A DNA stretch of 64,000 bases from Paragemmobacter amnigenus. GTDB taxonomy: Bacteria; Pseudomonadota; Alphaproteobacteria; Rhodobacterales; Rhodobacteraceae. Shown piece by piece: positions 34,185 to 44,300 of the stretch; position 1 is the stretch's first letter; the number at the start of each line of letters is the position of its first letter. Location: assembly GCF_009908265.2 (NCBI RefSeq), contig NZ_JAAATX020000006.1, positions 62,001-126,000 on the forward strand. The letters are read 5' to 3'. Both the position numbers and the translations under genes were made by a program. The notes beneath the pieces are model-generated. The model did no database searches and had not been told where the DNA came from. It saw only the letters and a program-made list of their open reading frames with translations.

Positions 34185-36683
34185 TCAGCCGTCGATGCGG
34201 ATGCGGGCGTTGGACGGGTCGAAGGGGCTGTCCTCGGTCACGACCGCGTCCCATTCCTGACGCAGCATCTTGACCTTCAGCTTCGTGCCCACCTCGGCCA
34301 GATCGGGGCGGACATAGCCCATGCCGATCTGCTTGCCGAAGGCCACGGACCAGCCGCCGGACGTCAGACGACCGACCTTTTCGCCGTTCAGGAGGAGCGC
34401 TTCCTTGCCCCACGGATCGGCGTCCGACGGGCCGTCGATCAGCAGCGTGACGCATTTCGACCGGATGCCGGTTTCCAGCATCTTGGCCTTGCCGCGGAAG
34501 TCCTTGGACAGGTCGACGAAGCGGTCCAGCGCAGCCTCGAGCGGGGTCGCGTCGCGGCCCAGTTCGTTGCCGAAGGCGCGATAGGATTTTTCCTGCCGCA
34601 GCCAGTTCTGCGCGCGGGCGCCCACGCCCTTCAGCCCGTGCTTTTCGCCCACGGACCAGATCAGGTCCCACAGGTAGCGGCCGAATTCGATGGGGTAGTG
34701 CAGTTCCCAGCCAAGCTCGCCCGTATAGGCCACGCGGACGGCGCGGACGGGGCACATGCCCAGTTCGATGTCGCGGTAGGAGAGCCACGGGAAGCGCTTG
34801 TTGCCCAGCACGGTGTCGGGGTTGGCGTCCTTGACGATGTCCTTCAGCAGGGCGCGGGCATTCGGACCGGCAAGGGCGAAGACGCCCCATTGCGTGGTGA
34901 TGTCGTGGATGTCGATATAGCCGCCACCCTGCGCCATCCAGTCCTCGGCCGCCTTGATCAGGAAGTCGGCGTCATAGGCCGTCCATGCCCCAGCGGAGAT
35001 GAGGTAGTACTCGTTCTCTTTCAGCCGCACGATGGTGTATTCGGTGCGGGTCGTGCCGTGGTCGGTCAGGGCGTAGGTCAGATTGATCCGGCCCACATTC
35101 GGCAGCTTGTTGCAGGTGAAATGGTCGAGGAAGGCGGTCGCGCCGGGGCCACGCACGAGGTGCTTGGTGAAGGCGGAGGCGTCGATGATGCCCACGGTGT
35201 TGCGGACGGCCTGCGCCTCGGCCTCGGCATAGGGCCACCACGTGCCGCGGCGGAAGCTGCGGCCGTCATGGTCGAAGGACGCGGGGGCGTCCTTGGGGCC
35301 GTAGTAGTTGGGGCGTTCCCAGCCGTTCACCTGACCGAACTGCGCGCCCATTTCCTTTTGCCGGTCATAGGCCGGGGCGGTGCGCAGGGGGCGGCAGGCT
35401 TCGCGTTCCTCGTCCGGGTGGTGCAGGATGAAGACGTGTTCGTAGCATTCCTCGTTCTTGCGCGCGGCGTATTCGGTCGTCATCCAGTTGCCGTAACGCT
35501 TGGGGTCGAGGGAGGCCATGTCGATTTCGGCTTCGCCTTGCGTCATCATCTGGGCAAGGTAATAGCCCGTGCCGCCCGCGGCGGTGATGCCGAAGGAGAA
35601 GCCTTCCGCGATCCACATGTTGCGCAGGCCGGGGACGGGGCCGACCAGCGGGTTGCCGTCGGGGGTATAGCAGATCGGGCCGTTGTAATCGTCCTTGAGG
35701 CCCACGGTTTCCGACGACGGGATGCGGTGGATCATGGACATGTATTCCGCCTCGATCCGTTCGAGATCGAGCGGGAAGAGGTCGGCGCGGAACGACTCCG
35801 GCACGTCATAGAGGAAGCGGGCCGGGGCGTTGCGTTCGTAAGGGCCGAGGATCCAGCCGCCGCGTTCTTCGCGCACGTACCACTTGGCGTCGGCGTCGCG
35901 CAGGACGGGGTGCTGCGGGTTGGTCTTGCGCCATTCGACCAGCGCGGGGTCCGGTTCGGTGACGATGTACTGGTGTTCGACCGGGATCGCGGGAATCTTG
36001 ATGCCCAGAAGCCGCGCCGTGCGCTGGGCGTGGTTGCCCGTGGCGGTGACGACATGTTCGGCGTGGATGTCGTAGGTTTCTTCCGTGGGGAGCAGGTTGC
36101 CGCCCTTGTCCTCCATCCGCGTCACCGACACGATCCATTCCGACCCCGTCCAGCGGTAGCCGTTCACCTGGATCTTGCGTTCGATGGTGGCACCCAGTTG
36201 CCGCGCGCCCTTGGCCATGGCCTGCGTCACGTCGGCGGGGTTAATGTAGCCGTCCTGCGGGTGATAGAGCGCGCCGACGAGGTCTTCGGTGCGGACCAGC
36301 GGCCAGCGGTCCTTGATTTCCTTGGGCGACAGGAATTCGTGGTAGACGCCTGCGGTTTCGGCCACCGACGAATACAGCATGTATTCATCCATGCGCTCCT
36401 GCCGCTGCGCCATGCGCAGGTTGCCCACCACGTAGAAGCCGGGGTTCAGGCCCGTCTCGGCCTCCAGCCCCTTGTAGAAATCGACCGAGTATTTGTGGAT
36501 GTGGGTCGTCGCGTAGGACATGTTGAACAGCGGCAGCAGGCCCGCGGCGTGCCAGGTGGAGCCTGCGGTGAGTTCATCGCGTTCCACCAGCATCGTATCC
36601 CATCCCGCCTTGGCGAGGTGATAGGCGATGCCGTTGCCGACGGCACCGCCGCCGACGACGAGGGCTTTGACATGGGTTTTCAT
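34185..36683 (-). CDS. Dimethylglycine/sarcosine dehydrogenase-like, FAD-GcvT fusion
   Basis: 832 residues. FAD-binding oxidase half: KALVVGGGAVGNGIAYHLAKAG, the covalent-flavin motif DELTAGSTWHAAGLLPLF (His46 in TWHAAG), and GFSFGITAAGGTGYYLAQMM near residue 385. A short FAO_M linker (TEYAARKNEECYEHVF) leads into a GcvT-like tetrahydrofolate-binding half from about 440: INLTYALTDHGTTRTEYTIVRLKENEYYLISAG, GVFALAGPNARALL, RVAYTGELGWELHYP, and a C-terminal barrel. Such proteins demethylate N-methylated amino acids such as dimethylglycine, sarcosine or 4-methylaminobutyrate and pass the methylene to folate. The exact substrate cannot be told; no glycine-betaine pathway gene is next to it. Confidence 0.82.
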   Translation of the reverse strand: MKTHVKALVVGGGAVGNGIAYHLAKAGWDTMLVERDELTAGSTWHAAGLLPLFNMSYATTHIHKYSVDFYKGLEAETGLNPGFYVVGNLRMAQRQERMDEYMLYSSVAETAGVYHEFLSPKEIKDRWPLVRTEDLVGALYHPQDGYINPADVTQAMAKGARQLGATIERKIQVNGYRWTGSEWIVSVTRMEDKGGNLLPTEETYDIHAEHVVTATGNHAQRTARLLGIKIPAIPVEHQYIVTEPDPALVEWRKTNPQHPVLRDADAKWYVREERGGWILGPYERNAPARFLYDVPESFRADLFPLDLERIEAEYMSMIHRIPSSETVGLKDDYNGPICYTPDGNPLVGPVPGLRNMWIAEGFSFGITAAGGTGYYLAQMMTQGEAEIDMASLDPKRYGNWMTTEYAARKNEECYEHVFILHHPDEEREACRPLRTAPAYDRQKEMGAQFGQVNGWERPNYYGPKDAPASFDHDGRSFRRGTWWPYAEAEAQAVRNTVGIIDASAFTKHLVRGPGATAFLDHFTCNKLPNVGRINLTYALTDHGTTRTEYTIVRLKENEYYLISAGAWTAYDADFLIKAAEDWMAQGGGYIDIHDITTQWGVFALAGPNARALLKDIVKDANPDTVLGNKRFPWLSYRDIELGMCPVRAVRVAYTGELGWELHYPIEFGRYLWDLIWSVGEKHGLKGVGARAQNWLRQEKSYRAFGNELGRDATPLEAALDRFVDLSKDFRGKAKMLETGIRSKCVTLLIDGPSDADPWGKEALLLNGEKVGRLTSGGWSVAFGKQIGMGYVRPDLAEVGTKLKVKMLRQEWDAVVTEDSPFDPSNARIRIDG

Positions 36684-36818
36684 GGGGGCGACTCCGCGGA
36701 AGCTGTTTTGTCCCTATCTGCCCGAATGCGCGGCGGACGGGCAAGACAACCCGACCCTTGGCAGACAAAAGCGACATCCCTGTAAAATGGGCGACTTCGC
36801 CGCGGGGGGCTTGGCCGG

Positions 36819-36842
36819 AGGCTGGGCAATATTGCCCGGCCT
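36819..36842. repeat. Palindrome with core GGGCAATATTGCCC, copy 1
   Basis: A near-perfect 24-base palindrome (AGGC-T arms with one G-U type mismatch) centred on the 14-base core at 36824-36837, just beyond the znuB stop on the minus strand. The same core occurs at 56527. Confidence 0.7.
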
Positions 36843-36845
36843 GCG

Positions 36846-37637
36846 TCAGGACCGCCGCATCCGACCGAAAATGGCGGACAGCGCGAACAGGATCGCGGCG
36901 GCGGCGATGATCGAGGGGCCGGCGGGCGTATCTTCCCACAGCGACAGTTGCAGCCCCGCAAGGGCGCTGGCCGCGCCGAAGAGCGTCGCCAGAAGTGCCA
37001 TGCTTTCCGGCGTGCGCGACAGGCCGCGTGCGGCGGCGGCGGGGATGATGAGCAGGGCCGCGATGAGGAGGGCGCCCACGACCTTGATCGCCACGGCCAC
37101 GACGACGGCCAGCGCCAGCGTCAGCACCAGCCGTTCCCGCGCGGGGTTCAGGCCCGAGGCATGGGCAAGGTCTTCGTTCAGGGTCGAGGTAAGCAGCGCC
37201 TGCCAGCGCCACGCAAGCAGCCCGAGGACGAGCACCGCCCCCCCCCAGATGAAGCCCAGATCGGCGCGCGACACGGCAAGGATGTCTCCGAACAGCCATG
37301 CCGACAGGTCCGTCCGCGCCCCCGGCACGAAAGAGACGGCGACCAGACCGAAAGCCAGCGCGGAATGGGCCAGAACGCCCAGCGTGGTGTCCATCGCCCA
37401 GCCGCGCGCGGCAAGCGTGGCCACCGTCACCGCCATTGCCAGCGCGATGACAAGCGTTCCAGCCACCACAGGCAGCCCCGTCGCCAGCGCCAGCGCAACG
37501 CCGAGGATTGCCGCGTGGGATGTGGCATCCCCGAAATAGGCCATGCGCCGCCAGACGACGAAAGACCCCAGCGGTCCCGTCGCCAGTGACAGGCCCAGCC
37601 CTGCAAGGGCGGCGCGCACAAGGAAATCGTCAAGCAT
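36846..37637 (-). CDS. znuB: Zinc ABC transporter permease
   Basis: 263 residues from MLDDFLVRAALAG; an ABC-3 family permease with about eight membrane segments. The family pattern is visible in GPLGSFVVWRRMAYFGDATSHAAILGVALA (the conserved GDATSHA block) and VGALLIAALLIIPAAAARGLS. It forms the pore for zinc import with ZnuC and ZnuA. It overlaps znuC by eight bases and is the last gene of zur-znuC-znuB. Confidence 0.92.
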   Translation of the reverse strand: MLDDFLVRAALAGLGLSLATGPLGSFVVWRRMAYFGDATSHAAILGVALALATGLPVVAGTLVIALAMAVTVATLAARGWAMDTTLGVLAHSALAFGLVAVSFVPGARTDLSAWLFGDILAVSRADLGFIWGGAVLVLGLLAWRWQALLTSTLNEDLAHASGLNPARERLVLTLALAVVVAVAIKVVGALLIAALLIIPAAAARGLSRTPESMALLATLFGAASALAGLQLSLWEDTPAGPSIIAAAAILFALSAIFGRMRRS

Positions 37638-38427
37638 GGTGGTGCCCGTGGCTGTCGGCGTGGTCATGGTCATGCGCGTGGCGGGGGTGGGCATGGCCCT
37701 GCCCGCCCGCATCATGGCTGTGGTCGTGGACATGCTGGTAAAGCGCCAGCGCGCCTTGCGTGCCCAGCCCGAACAGCGCGCGGTATTCCGGCGCGGTCGA
37801 CACCACGCGGGGCGTGCCTTCGCAGCAGATATGCCCGTTCAGGCAGATCACACGGTCCGAGGCCGCCATGACGACATGCAGGTCGTGGCTGACCATCAGC
37901 ACCGCCACGCCGGTCTCGCGCCGGACCTCCTCGATCAGGCGGTAGAAGGCGGCCTCGCCGGGCTGGTCCAGCCCCTGCGTCGGCTCGTCCAGCACCAGAA
38001 GCTGCGGTTGCGACAGCAGGGCGCGGGCCAGCAGCACGCGCTGGAACTGCCCGCCGGACAGGTCCGCCATCTGGCGCTGCGCCACGTCTGGCAGGCCGAC
38101 GCGGGCCAGCGCCGCCGCCGCCGCCGCATCCGCCACGCGGGCGGGCAGCGACAGGAAGCGGCGGACGGTCATCGGCAGGGTGCGGTCGATGGCAAGGCGC
38201 TGCGGCACATAGCCGATCCCCAGCCCCGCGCGGCGCGTCACACGACCCCGCGTTGCGGGCAGGATGCCCAGAAGCGCGCGCAAAAGGGTCGATTTGCCCG
38301 AGCCGTTGGGGCCGAGGATCGTCACGATCTCGCCCGGGCGGATGGCAAGGGTGACGTCGCTCAGTACCGGATGGGCGTCGAGCGTGACCGTCAGGTGATC
38401 GGCACGGATCAGCGCGTCATCCGTCAT
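37630..38427 (-). CDS. znuC: Zinc ABC transporter ATPase
   Basis: 265 residues with Walker A GPNGSGKSTLLRALL (about 39-53), signature LSGGQFQRVLLARALL and Walker B LLVLDEPTQGLD. The C-terminal tail is His-rich (YQHVHDHSHDAGGQGHAHPRH and more), a common feature of zinc-handling proteins. It powers zinc uptake with ZnuA and ZnuB. It starts at MTDDALIRADHL and overlaps the zur stop by four bases. Confidence 0.95.
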   Translation of the reverse strand: MTDDALIRADHLTVTLDAHPVLSDVTLAIRPGEIVTILGPNGSGKSTLLRALLGILPATRGRVTRRAGLGIGYVPQRLAIDRTLPMTVRRFLSLPARVADAAAAAALARVGLPDVAQRQMADLSGGQFQRVLLARALLSQPQLLVLDEPTQGLDQPGEAAFYRLIEEVRRETGVAVLMVSHDLHVVMAASDRVICLNGHICCEGTPRVVSTAPEYRALFGLGTQGALALYQHVHDHSHDAGGQGHAHPRHAHDHDHADSHGHHHA

Positions 38428-38948
38428 GCGCCCGCCCCCCGGCAAGCGGGGCACAGACCCAGCGCCTCGATGTTGGAACGTTCGATGGCAAAGCCCAGCG
38501 CGGCGGCGGCATGGTCCAGCGCCTCGCGGACCGGGGCGGCGGGGGCCTCGGCCACATGGTTGCAGGCGCGGCAGATGAGGAAGGCGGGGGCGTGCGCCTC
38601 GCCGGGGTGCATGCAGGCGGCAAAGGCGTTCAGGCGCCGGATGCGGTGGGCAAGACCGTTTTCCACAAGGAAATCCAGCGCGCGATAGGCGACGGGGGGC
38701 TGGTTGCCGAAACCTTCGCCCGCCAGCCGTTGCAGCACGTCATAGGCGCCCAGCGCGCGGTGCTCCTCCAGCAGGATTTCCAGCACGCGGCGGCGCACGG
38801 GGGTCAGCTTCACGCCCTGCTCGGCGGCCAGAGCCTCGGCCCGGGCAAGGACGTCGCCGGAGCAGTGGCTGTGATCATGCCGCGCAAAGGCGGCCTGCGG
38901 TGCCGCGGCACAGCCCGGACAGGCGTCGGAATGATGGGCGTGGGGCAT
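38424..38948 (-). CDS. zur: Zinc uptake regulator, Fur family
   Basis: 174 residues. A Fur-type winged helix (VKLTPVRRRVLEILLEEHRALGAYDVLQRL, QPPVAYRALDFLVENGLAHRI) followed by a dimerisation/metal domain with FAACMHPGEAHAPAFLICRACNHVAEAP and a C-terminal CPACRG, giving Zn-binding CxxC pairs. The N-terminus has a His/Cys-rich addition (MPHAHHSDACPGCAAAP). It represses the znu genes when zinc is sufficient. The first gene of zur-znuC-znuB, divergent from znuA across a Zur box, so it is probably autoregulated. Confidence 0.93.
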   Translation of the reverse strand: MPHAHHSDACPGCAAAPQAAFARHDHSHCSGDVLARAEALAAEQGVKLTPVRRRVLEILLEEHRALGAYDVLQRLAGEGFGNQPPVAYRALDFLVENGLAHRIRRLNAFAACMHPGEAHAPAFLICRACNHVAEAPAAPVREALDHAAAALGFAIERSNIEALGLCPACRGAGA

Positions 38949-38962
38949 GGGCGCCTCTTGAC

Positions 38963-38979
38963 ATGTTATAGTATAACAT
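38963..38979. promoter_or_regulatory. Zur box
   Basis: Perfect palindrome ATGTTATA-G-TATAACAT in the 64 bases between zur (minus) and znuA (plus). It fits the alphaproteobacterial Zur box (GTTATA-N-TATAAC) and should control both directions. Confidence 0.9.
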
Positions 38980-39012
38980 ACATAGGCCCGACAGGTTGTC
39001 CAGAAAGGCCAG

Positions 39013-40056
39013 ATGATGCGTTATATCATATCCTTTGCCGCCACCAGCCTTGTCGCCGCCCTGCCCGCATGGGCCGAGGTGCCGCGCGTGGTGACGGATA
39101 TCCACCCCGTACATTCCCTCGTGGCGCAGGTGATGGGCGATCTTGGGACGCCCGAACTTCTGCTGGAGCGTGGCGCGAACGAGCATGACTTCCAGCTGCG
39201 CCCGTCACAGGCGGCGGGGCTGGAGGCGGCGGATCTGGTGGTCTGGATCGGGCCGGAGCTTACGCCCTGGCTGGCACGCGCGCTGGACGGCGTGGGCAGC
39301 GGGGCGGCGCAACTGTCGCTGCTGGCGGCCGAGGGGACCGAGACACGCGCCTTCAGCGCGGATGGCGCGCACCGGCACGGAGCGGAGGACGACGCACACG
39401 AAGAGCACGGGCACGAGGACCACGGCCACGACGAGCAAGGTCATGGCGGGCACGAGGACGCGGGACAGGCCGACGCCGCCCATGGCGAGGACACGCATGA
39501 CGGGCATGGCGCAGAGGAAGGTCACGCCCATGAGGGCACCGATCCCCATGCATGGCTCGACCCGCACAATGCCAAGGTCTGGCTGCAGGCGATCGCAGCC
39601 GAACTGGGCCGGATCGACCCCGGCAATGCCGCGACCTATGCCGCGAATGCCGCCGCCGCCGCCCTGCGGGTGGATGCGGTCGATGCGGAACTGGCCGCCA
39701 CGCTGGCTGCGGTGAAGGGCAGGCCGCTCGTCGTCTATCACGACGCCTACGGATACTTCGCCGCGCATTACGGTCTGGACATCTTCGGCTCGGTCGCGCT
39801 GGGAGATGCCACGGCACCTGGGGCCGCGCGTCTGGCAAGCCTGCGCGACGGCATGGCGGCCGGCGGGGCGGTCTGTCTTTTCCCCGAGGCGCAGCATGAC
39901 GATGGCCTGATCCAGACCCTTGCCGAAACGCCCGGAACCCGCATCGGGGCGGCGCTTGACCCGAACGGGTCGCTGCAGGAGCCCGGCCCCGCCGCATGGG
40001 AGGGGATGATGCGCGCGCTGGCCGCCGCGCTGGCCGGTTGCGCCACGGCGGGCTGA
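39013..40056 (+). CDS. znuA: Zinc ABC transporter binding protein
   Basis: 347 residues, with a signal peptide (MMRYIISFAATSLVAALPAWA). A cluster A-I metal-binding fold: TDIHPVHSLVAQVMGD, LLERGANEHDFQLRPSQAAGLEAADLVVWIGPELTPWL with a zinc-ligand His, then GTDPHAWLDPHNA and VYHDAYGYFAAHYGL with further ligands. Between about residues 119 and 177 lies a long His/Asp/Glu-rich loop (HEEHGHEDHGHDEQGHGGHEDAG type), typical of zinc-specific members and thought to collect zinc. It captures zinc in the periplasm for ZnuBC. An AAAGG site precedes the ATG pair; the second ATG is possible too. Confidence 0.95.
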   Translation: MMRYIISFAATSLVAALPAWAEVPRVVTDIHPVHSLVAQVMGDLGTPELLLERGANEHDFQLRPSQAAGLEAADLVVWIGPELTPWLARALDGVGSGAAQLSLLAAEGTETRAFSADGAHRHGAEDDAHEEHGHEDHGHDEQGHGGHEDAGQADAAHGEDTHDGHGAEEGHAHEGTDPHAWLDPHNAKVWLQAIAAELGRIDPGNAATYAANAAAAALRVDAVDAELAATLAAVKGRPLVVYHDAYGYFAAHYGLDIFGSVALGDATAPGAARLASLRDGMAAGGAVCLFPEAQHDDGLIQTLAETPGTRIGAALDPNGSLQEPGPAAWEGMMRALAAALAGCATAG

Positions 40057-40127
40057 CCGGACCGGCCCAAACCGCTTGACCCCCGCCGCAGGCTTCGCCA
40101 CCACTTGGGCAACGGTGGGGAGAGGGC

Positions 40128-41114
40128 ATGGCACAGCAACAGCTCGGGGTGGCACCCTTTGGCATGACCGCGAAGGGCGAGGCGGTCCAGCGCGTGACGC
40201 TGGGCCGTGACGGGCTGACCGTATCGGTCCTGACATGGGGTGCGGTGCTGCAAGGCGTCTGGCTGGAGGGGGATGCGCGCAGCCTGACGCTGGGGTCCGA
40301 CAGGCTGGCCGATTATGAGGGCGCGATGCGCTATCACGGTTCGCTCATCGGGCCGGTTGTCAACCGGCTGAGCGGTGCGCGGGCGCGGGTCGCGGGGCAG
40401 GAGTTGCGGTTCGAGGCAAATCAGGACGGGCAGCACTGCCTTCACTCGGGCAGCGCGGGCACGCATCTGAAGGTCTGGCGGCTGGCCGAGGCGACCGAGG
40501 ACACCGTCCGGCTGGAACTGGACCTGCCCGATGGCGAGGGCGGTTTTCCGGGCAACCGCCGCGTGGCGGCGACATGGCGCGTGGACGGGGCGAGCCTGCA
40601 TCTGCATGTCCATGTCACGACCGACCGCACGACGCCCGTGAACTTTGCCAATCACAGCTACTGGAACCTTGACGGCACGCCGACCTATGCAGGCCACCGC
40701 CTGTGGATCGCGGCCGACCGCTACCTGCCCACGACGCCGGACTTCACCCCCACCGGCGAGGTGCGGCCGGTCGAGGCGGAGGGGATGGATTTCCGCAAGT
40801 CCCGCCGTGTCGAACCCGGGGCACCGGCCTTGGACAATTGCTTCTGTCTGTCCGATGGCCATACGGACCTGCGCGAGGTGCTGCGCCTGACCGGACAGTC
40901 GGGCATCGGCCTGTCGGTGGCGACGACCGAAGCGGGCATCCAGATCTATGATGCCCGAAACGCCCTGCGTCCCGGACGCGGCGCGCATGAGGGGCTGGCG
41001 ATCGAGGCGCAGGGTTGGCCCGACGCGCCGAACCACGGGGGCTTTCCCTCCATCGACCTCGGGCCAGGGCAGGATTACCGCCAGCACACCCGCTGGCAAT
41101 TCACGCGCGGCTGA
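40128..41114 (+). CDS. galM: Aldose 1-epimerase
   Basis: 328 residues, interconverts the alpha and beta anomers of sugars such as galactose. The family motifs are present: GPVVNRLSGARA, QDGQHCLHSGSAGTHLKVW with an active-site His, TPVNFANHSYWNL containing the catalytic His (HSYWNL), and a C-terminal EAQGWPDAPNH block. The catalytic Glu is likely E285-region (AIEAQGWPDAPNH). It stands alone, with no sugar pathway genes next to it, between znuA and the RTX gene. Confidence 0.88.
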   Translation: MAQQQLGVAPFGMTAKGEAVQRVTLGRDGLTVSVLTWGAVLQGVWLEGDARSLTLGSDRLADYEGAMRYHGSLIGPVVNRLSGARARVAGQELRFEANQDGQHCLHSGSAGTHLKVWRLAEATEDTVRLELDLPDGEGGFPGNRRVAATWRVDGASLHLHVHVTTDRTTPVNFANHSYWNLDGTPTYAGHRLWIAADRYLPTTPDFTPTGEVRPVEAEGMDFRKSRRVEPGAPALDNCFCLSDGHTDLREVLRLTGQSGIGLSVATTEAGIQIYDARNALRPGRGAHEGLAIEAQGWPDAPNHGGFPSIDLGPGQDYRQHTRWQFTRG

Positions 41115-41358
41115 GCGGGTCCGTCCGGCAGTTCTGCTGCCTGCATGTTTCCCCTATGCAAAAGTGCATGGCGTGCTATCCTTTCGGTTGGGGCTTTGTT
41201 TGGACAGGATCGGCGTGATGGGCGCGGTGCTGTTCCTTTCTTGTGTTTTGATGGTGAGCGGTCTTGCAGACCCGTTGTGTCACGAGTGATCCGATGCGCG
41301 TCATTCCGACCGCGCGACAGGTCCATCTGGCCGCTCTTGCAACAGCGGGAGATTGGCT

Positions 41359-44300
41359 ATGGCGACGACCGGCGCGGACCTGATTTTCGGGACGGACAAC
41401 AACGACGTGATCGCCGGTTTGGCGGGAAGCGACACGCTTTACGGCGGCCCGACCTCGCTCTCGGCGGGACTGGGGGATGACACCCTGTCTGGCGATGACG
41501 GGACTGACAGGCTTTTCGGCGGCGCTGGCAATGATGTCCTGACGGGAGGGGCCGGGGCGGATACGCTGGATGGCGGGGCGGGGAATGACACGCTGCGTGG
41601 CGATGTCGCGGCGGGGTCCGAATTCGACGACAGTTTCGGAGAGACTGACACGCTGCATGGCGCGGATTCGCTTATCGGCGGGGGTGGCGCGGACCTGATC
41701 ATCGGTGGCGGCGGCGCGGACAGCCTGTTTGGCGGGGATGGCGCGGATACGCTCTATGGCAATGCTGGCAGCGACCAGTTGCAGGGCGGCGACGGCGACG
41801 ACGACCTCTATGGAGGCAACGGCAATGATACGCTTGTTGCGGGGGCAGGCGATGACGTGCTGTACGGTGGCGCTGGTGGCGACTCGCTTTCGGGCGAAGG
41901 CGGCAATGACTCGATCTATGCCGGCGATGGGAATGACACGCTTGCAGGCGGATTGGGCGACGACCTGCTGGATGCAGGGTCGGGCAGCGACACGGTCTTT
42001 GGCGGCTTTGGCAATGATTTGATCTACGGCGACGACTCGGTCGGGGGCAGCGCGGATTCCATCGACGCGGGCGACGGCAGCGACATCGTCTATGCAGATG
42101 GCGGAAACGACACCGTCATCGGCGGAGAGGGGAACGATTACATCGACGGCGGCGAGGGAGCCGACTCGCTGACCGGCGGGGTCGGGATGGATTCGCTTTC
42201 TGGAGACGACGGGGCAGACCGACTGTTCGGTGGCGCTGCGAATGACTACATTTATGGCGGGAACGGCAATGATTTCATCGAAGGCGGCGATGGCGATGAT
42301 GTCCTGACTGGAGGGCTCGGTGATACCTCCAATTCCACCCTTGCCGGGGGCAATGCCAACGACACGATGTTCGGCGGGGCTGGGAATGACGAAATCCATG
42401 GCGGCAGCGGCAGTGACAGCATTGACGGCGGGACGGGCAATGACTGGATAAATGGCGCTGACTTCCTCAATCCCTCCTTGGACGGGCGGGATACGCTTCT
42501 GGGCGGGGATGGCGACGACACGATCACCGGCGGCAGTCTTGCCGATGTCATCGACGGCGGGACGGGAAATGACGTCATAGAGGCCGGAGACGGCAACGAT
42601 GTGTCCATCCGCGGCGGGGCCGGTCATGACGATATCTCGGGCGGGGCGGGCCATGATTCATTGCAGGGCGAGGCGGGCAACGATCGGCTGGACGGTGGCG
42701 CGGACAACGACACGCTGCTGGGCGGGGACGGCAACGACAGGCTGATCGGCGGAACGCAGCGGGACAGCCTGATCGGGGGGGCCGGTTCGGATATCCTGTT
42801 CGGCGACCGCGATCTTTCCAGCCCGGATGTGCAGCTTGTCAGTGACGAGATGAACGACACGCTCGACGGCGGCGCGGGCGATGACGCGCTGTTCGGCGAC
42901 GCAGGCAATGACAGCCTGCTGGGCGGTGACAACTCGGATATTCTGGTCGGCGGGTCCGGTCAGGACAAGCTGCTGGGCGGCGCGGGCAATGACGTGCTTC
43001 ATGGCGATCTTGTCGAACTCGGGTCTGGCAGCCTGTCCTTGGATGCGCTTTTTGCGAATTTGCTGCGGCTGAACGAGACCGGTGAGGACGGGAATGACGA
43101 ACTTCTGGGGAATGGCGGCGACGATCTGATCATCGGCCATGGCGGCAATGACGTGATCGACGGCGACGACCTGAACGGTGCAGGGGTCGGCAATGACACG
43201 ATCTTCGGCGGGGGCGGCGATGACGTGATCCGCGGCGGCGGCGGGAATGACCTGATCTTTGCCGATGGCGGGAAAGACCAGTCCTTCGGCAATGCGGGGA
43301 ATGACACGATCTTTGCCGGTAGCGGGAACGGGCAGGATACCGTCTTTGCCTATGGCGGCGATGGCGCGGATGAAATCTTCGGCTTTGACCCGTCTTTCAA
43401 TGGTTCGGGCCACTACGAACTGCGCGGCGGCTTGGGGAATGACACGATCTATGCGGGCTGGATGGATTCCGGCAACAAGCTGTTCGGCGAAGGCGGCGAC
43501 GACCTGCTTTATGCCAATGGCAACAGCACCCTCGAAGGCGGCGATGGTGCCGATACGTTGGTCGCGGCCTATGGCAGCGTTCTGGATGGCGGCGCGGGGC
43601 GGGATATCATCTTCATCCAGTCCGGCACGACCGATACGGTGATCCGCAATTACTCGGCCGCGGATGATATTCTGGTGATCGAGGCGGGCGATTACGCGGT
43701 GCTGAGCGTCACCGAGAGTGGTGGAAATACGATCATCAAGATCGGGGAGCAAACCATCGCCACGCTGATCGGATTTGACTGGAACAATGGCGTCATTGAT
43801 CCGCTGGCACCGTTGTCGACAGGACAGGTGCGGTCGAACCTGAAGATCGCCCTTGCGGGCGCGCAGCCGACCCTTGGCACGGGCAACGACACCTATGCCG
43901 GAACCATGGGTGACGACACGATCTATGGCGGGGACGGCAACGACACCCTGCGGGGCGATTTCGGCGATGACACGATCGAAGGCGGCAATGGCAATGACCA
44001 GTTGTTCGGTGGCTTTGGCGATGACACCATCCGTGGCGGAACGGGCAATGACAGCATTGACGGCGGCGCGGGGCATGACAGCCTGCGGGGCAATTCGGGC
44101 AACGACACCATCTTCGGCGGGGCCGGAGATGACTCGCTTGCCGGGGGTGACGGCAATGACAGCGTGACCGGCGGCACCGGAGACGACACGCTGGGCGGCG
44201 GCACGGGCAACGATACCCTGTCGGGCGACGATGGTCTGGACGAGATTTTCGGCGATGAGGGGCGCGACTCGATCTCGGGCGGGGCGGGCAATGACACGCT

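Noticed and set aside
34638-36785. A 715-codon plus-strand frame opposite the DMGDH-like gene
   Set aside because: Antisense shadow of a gene with clear FAD and folate motifs; no domain of its own.
42658-44076. A 472-codon minus-strand frame inside the RTX gene
   Set aside because: The repeats read in reverse give a regular Val/Ala/Ile pattern; it is the mirror of the RTX repeats, not a gene.
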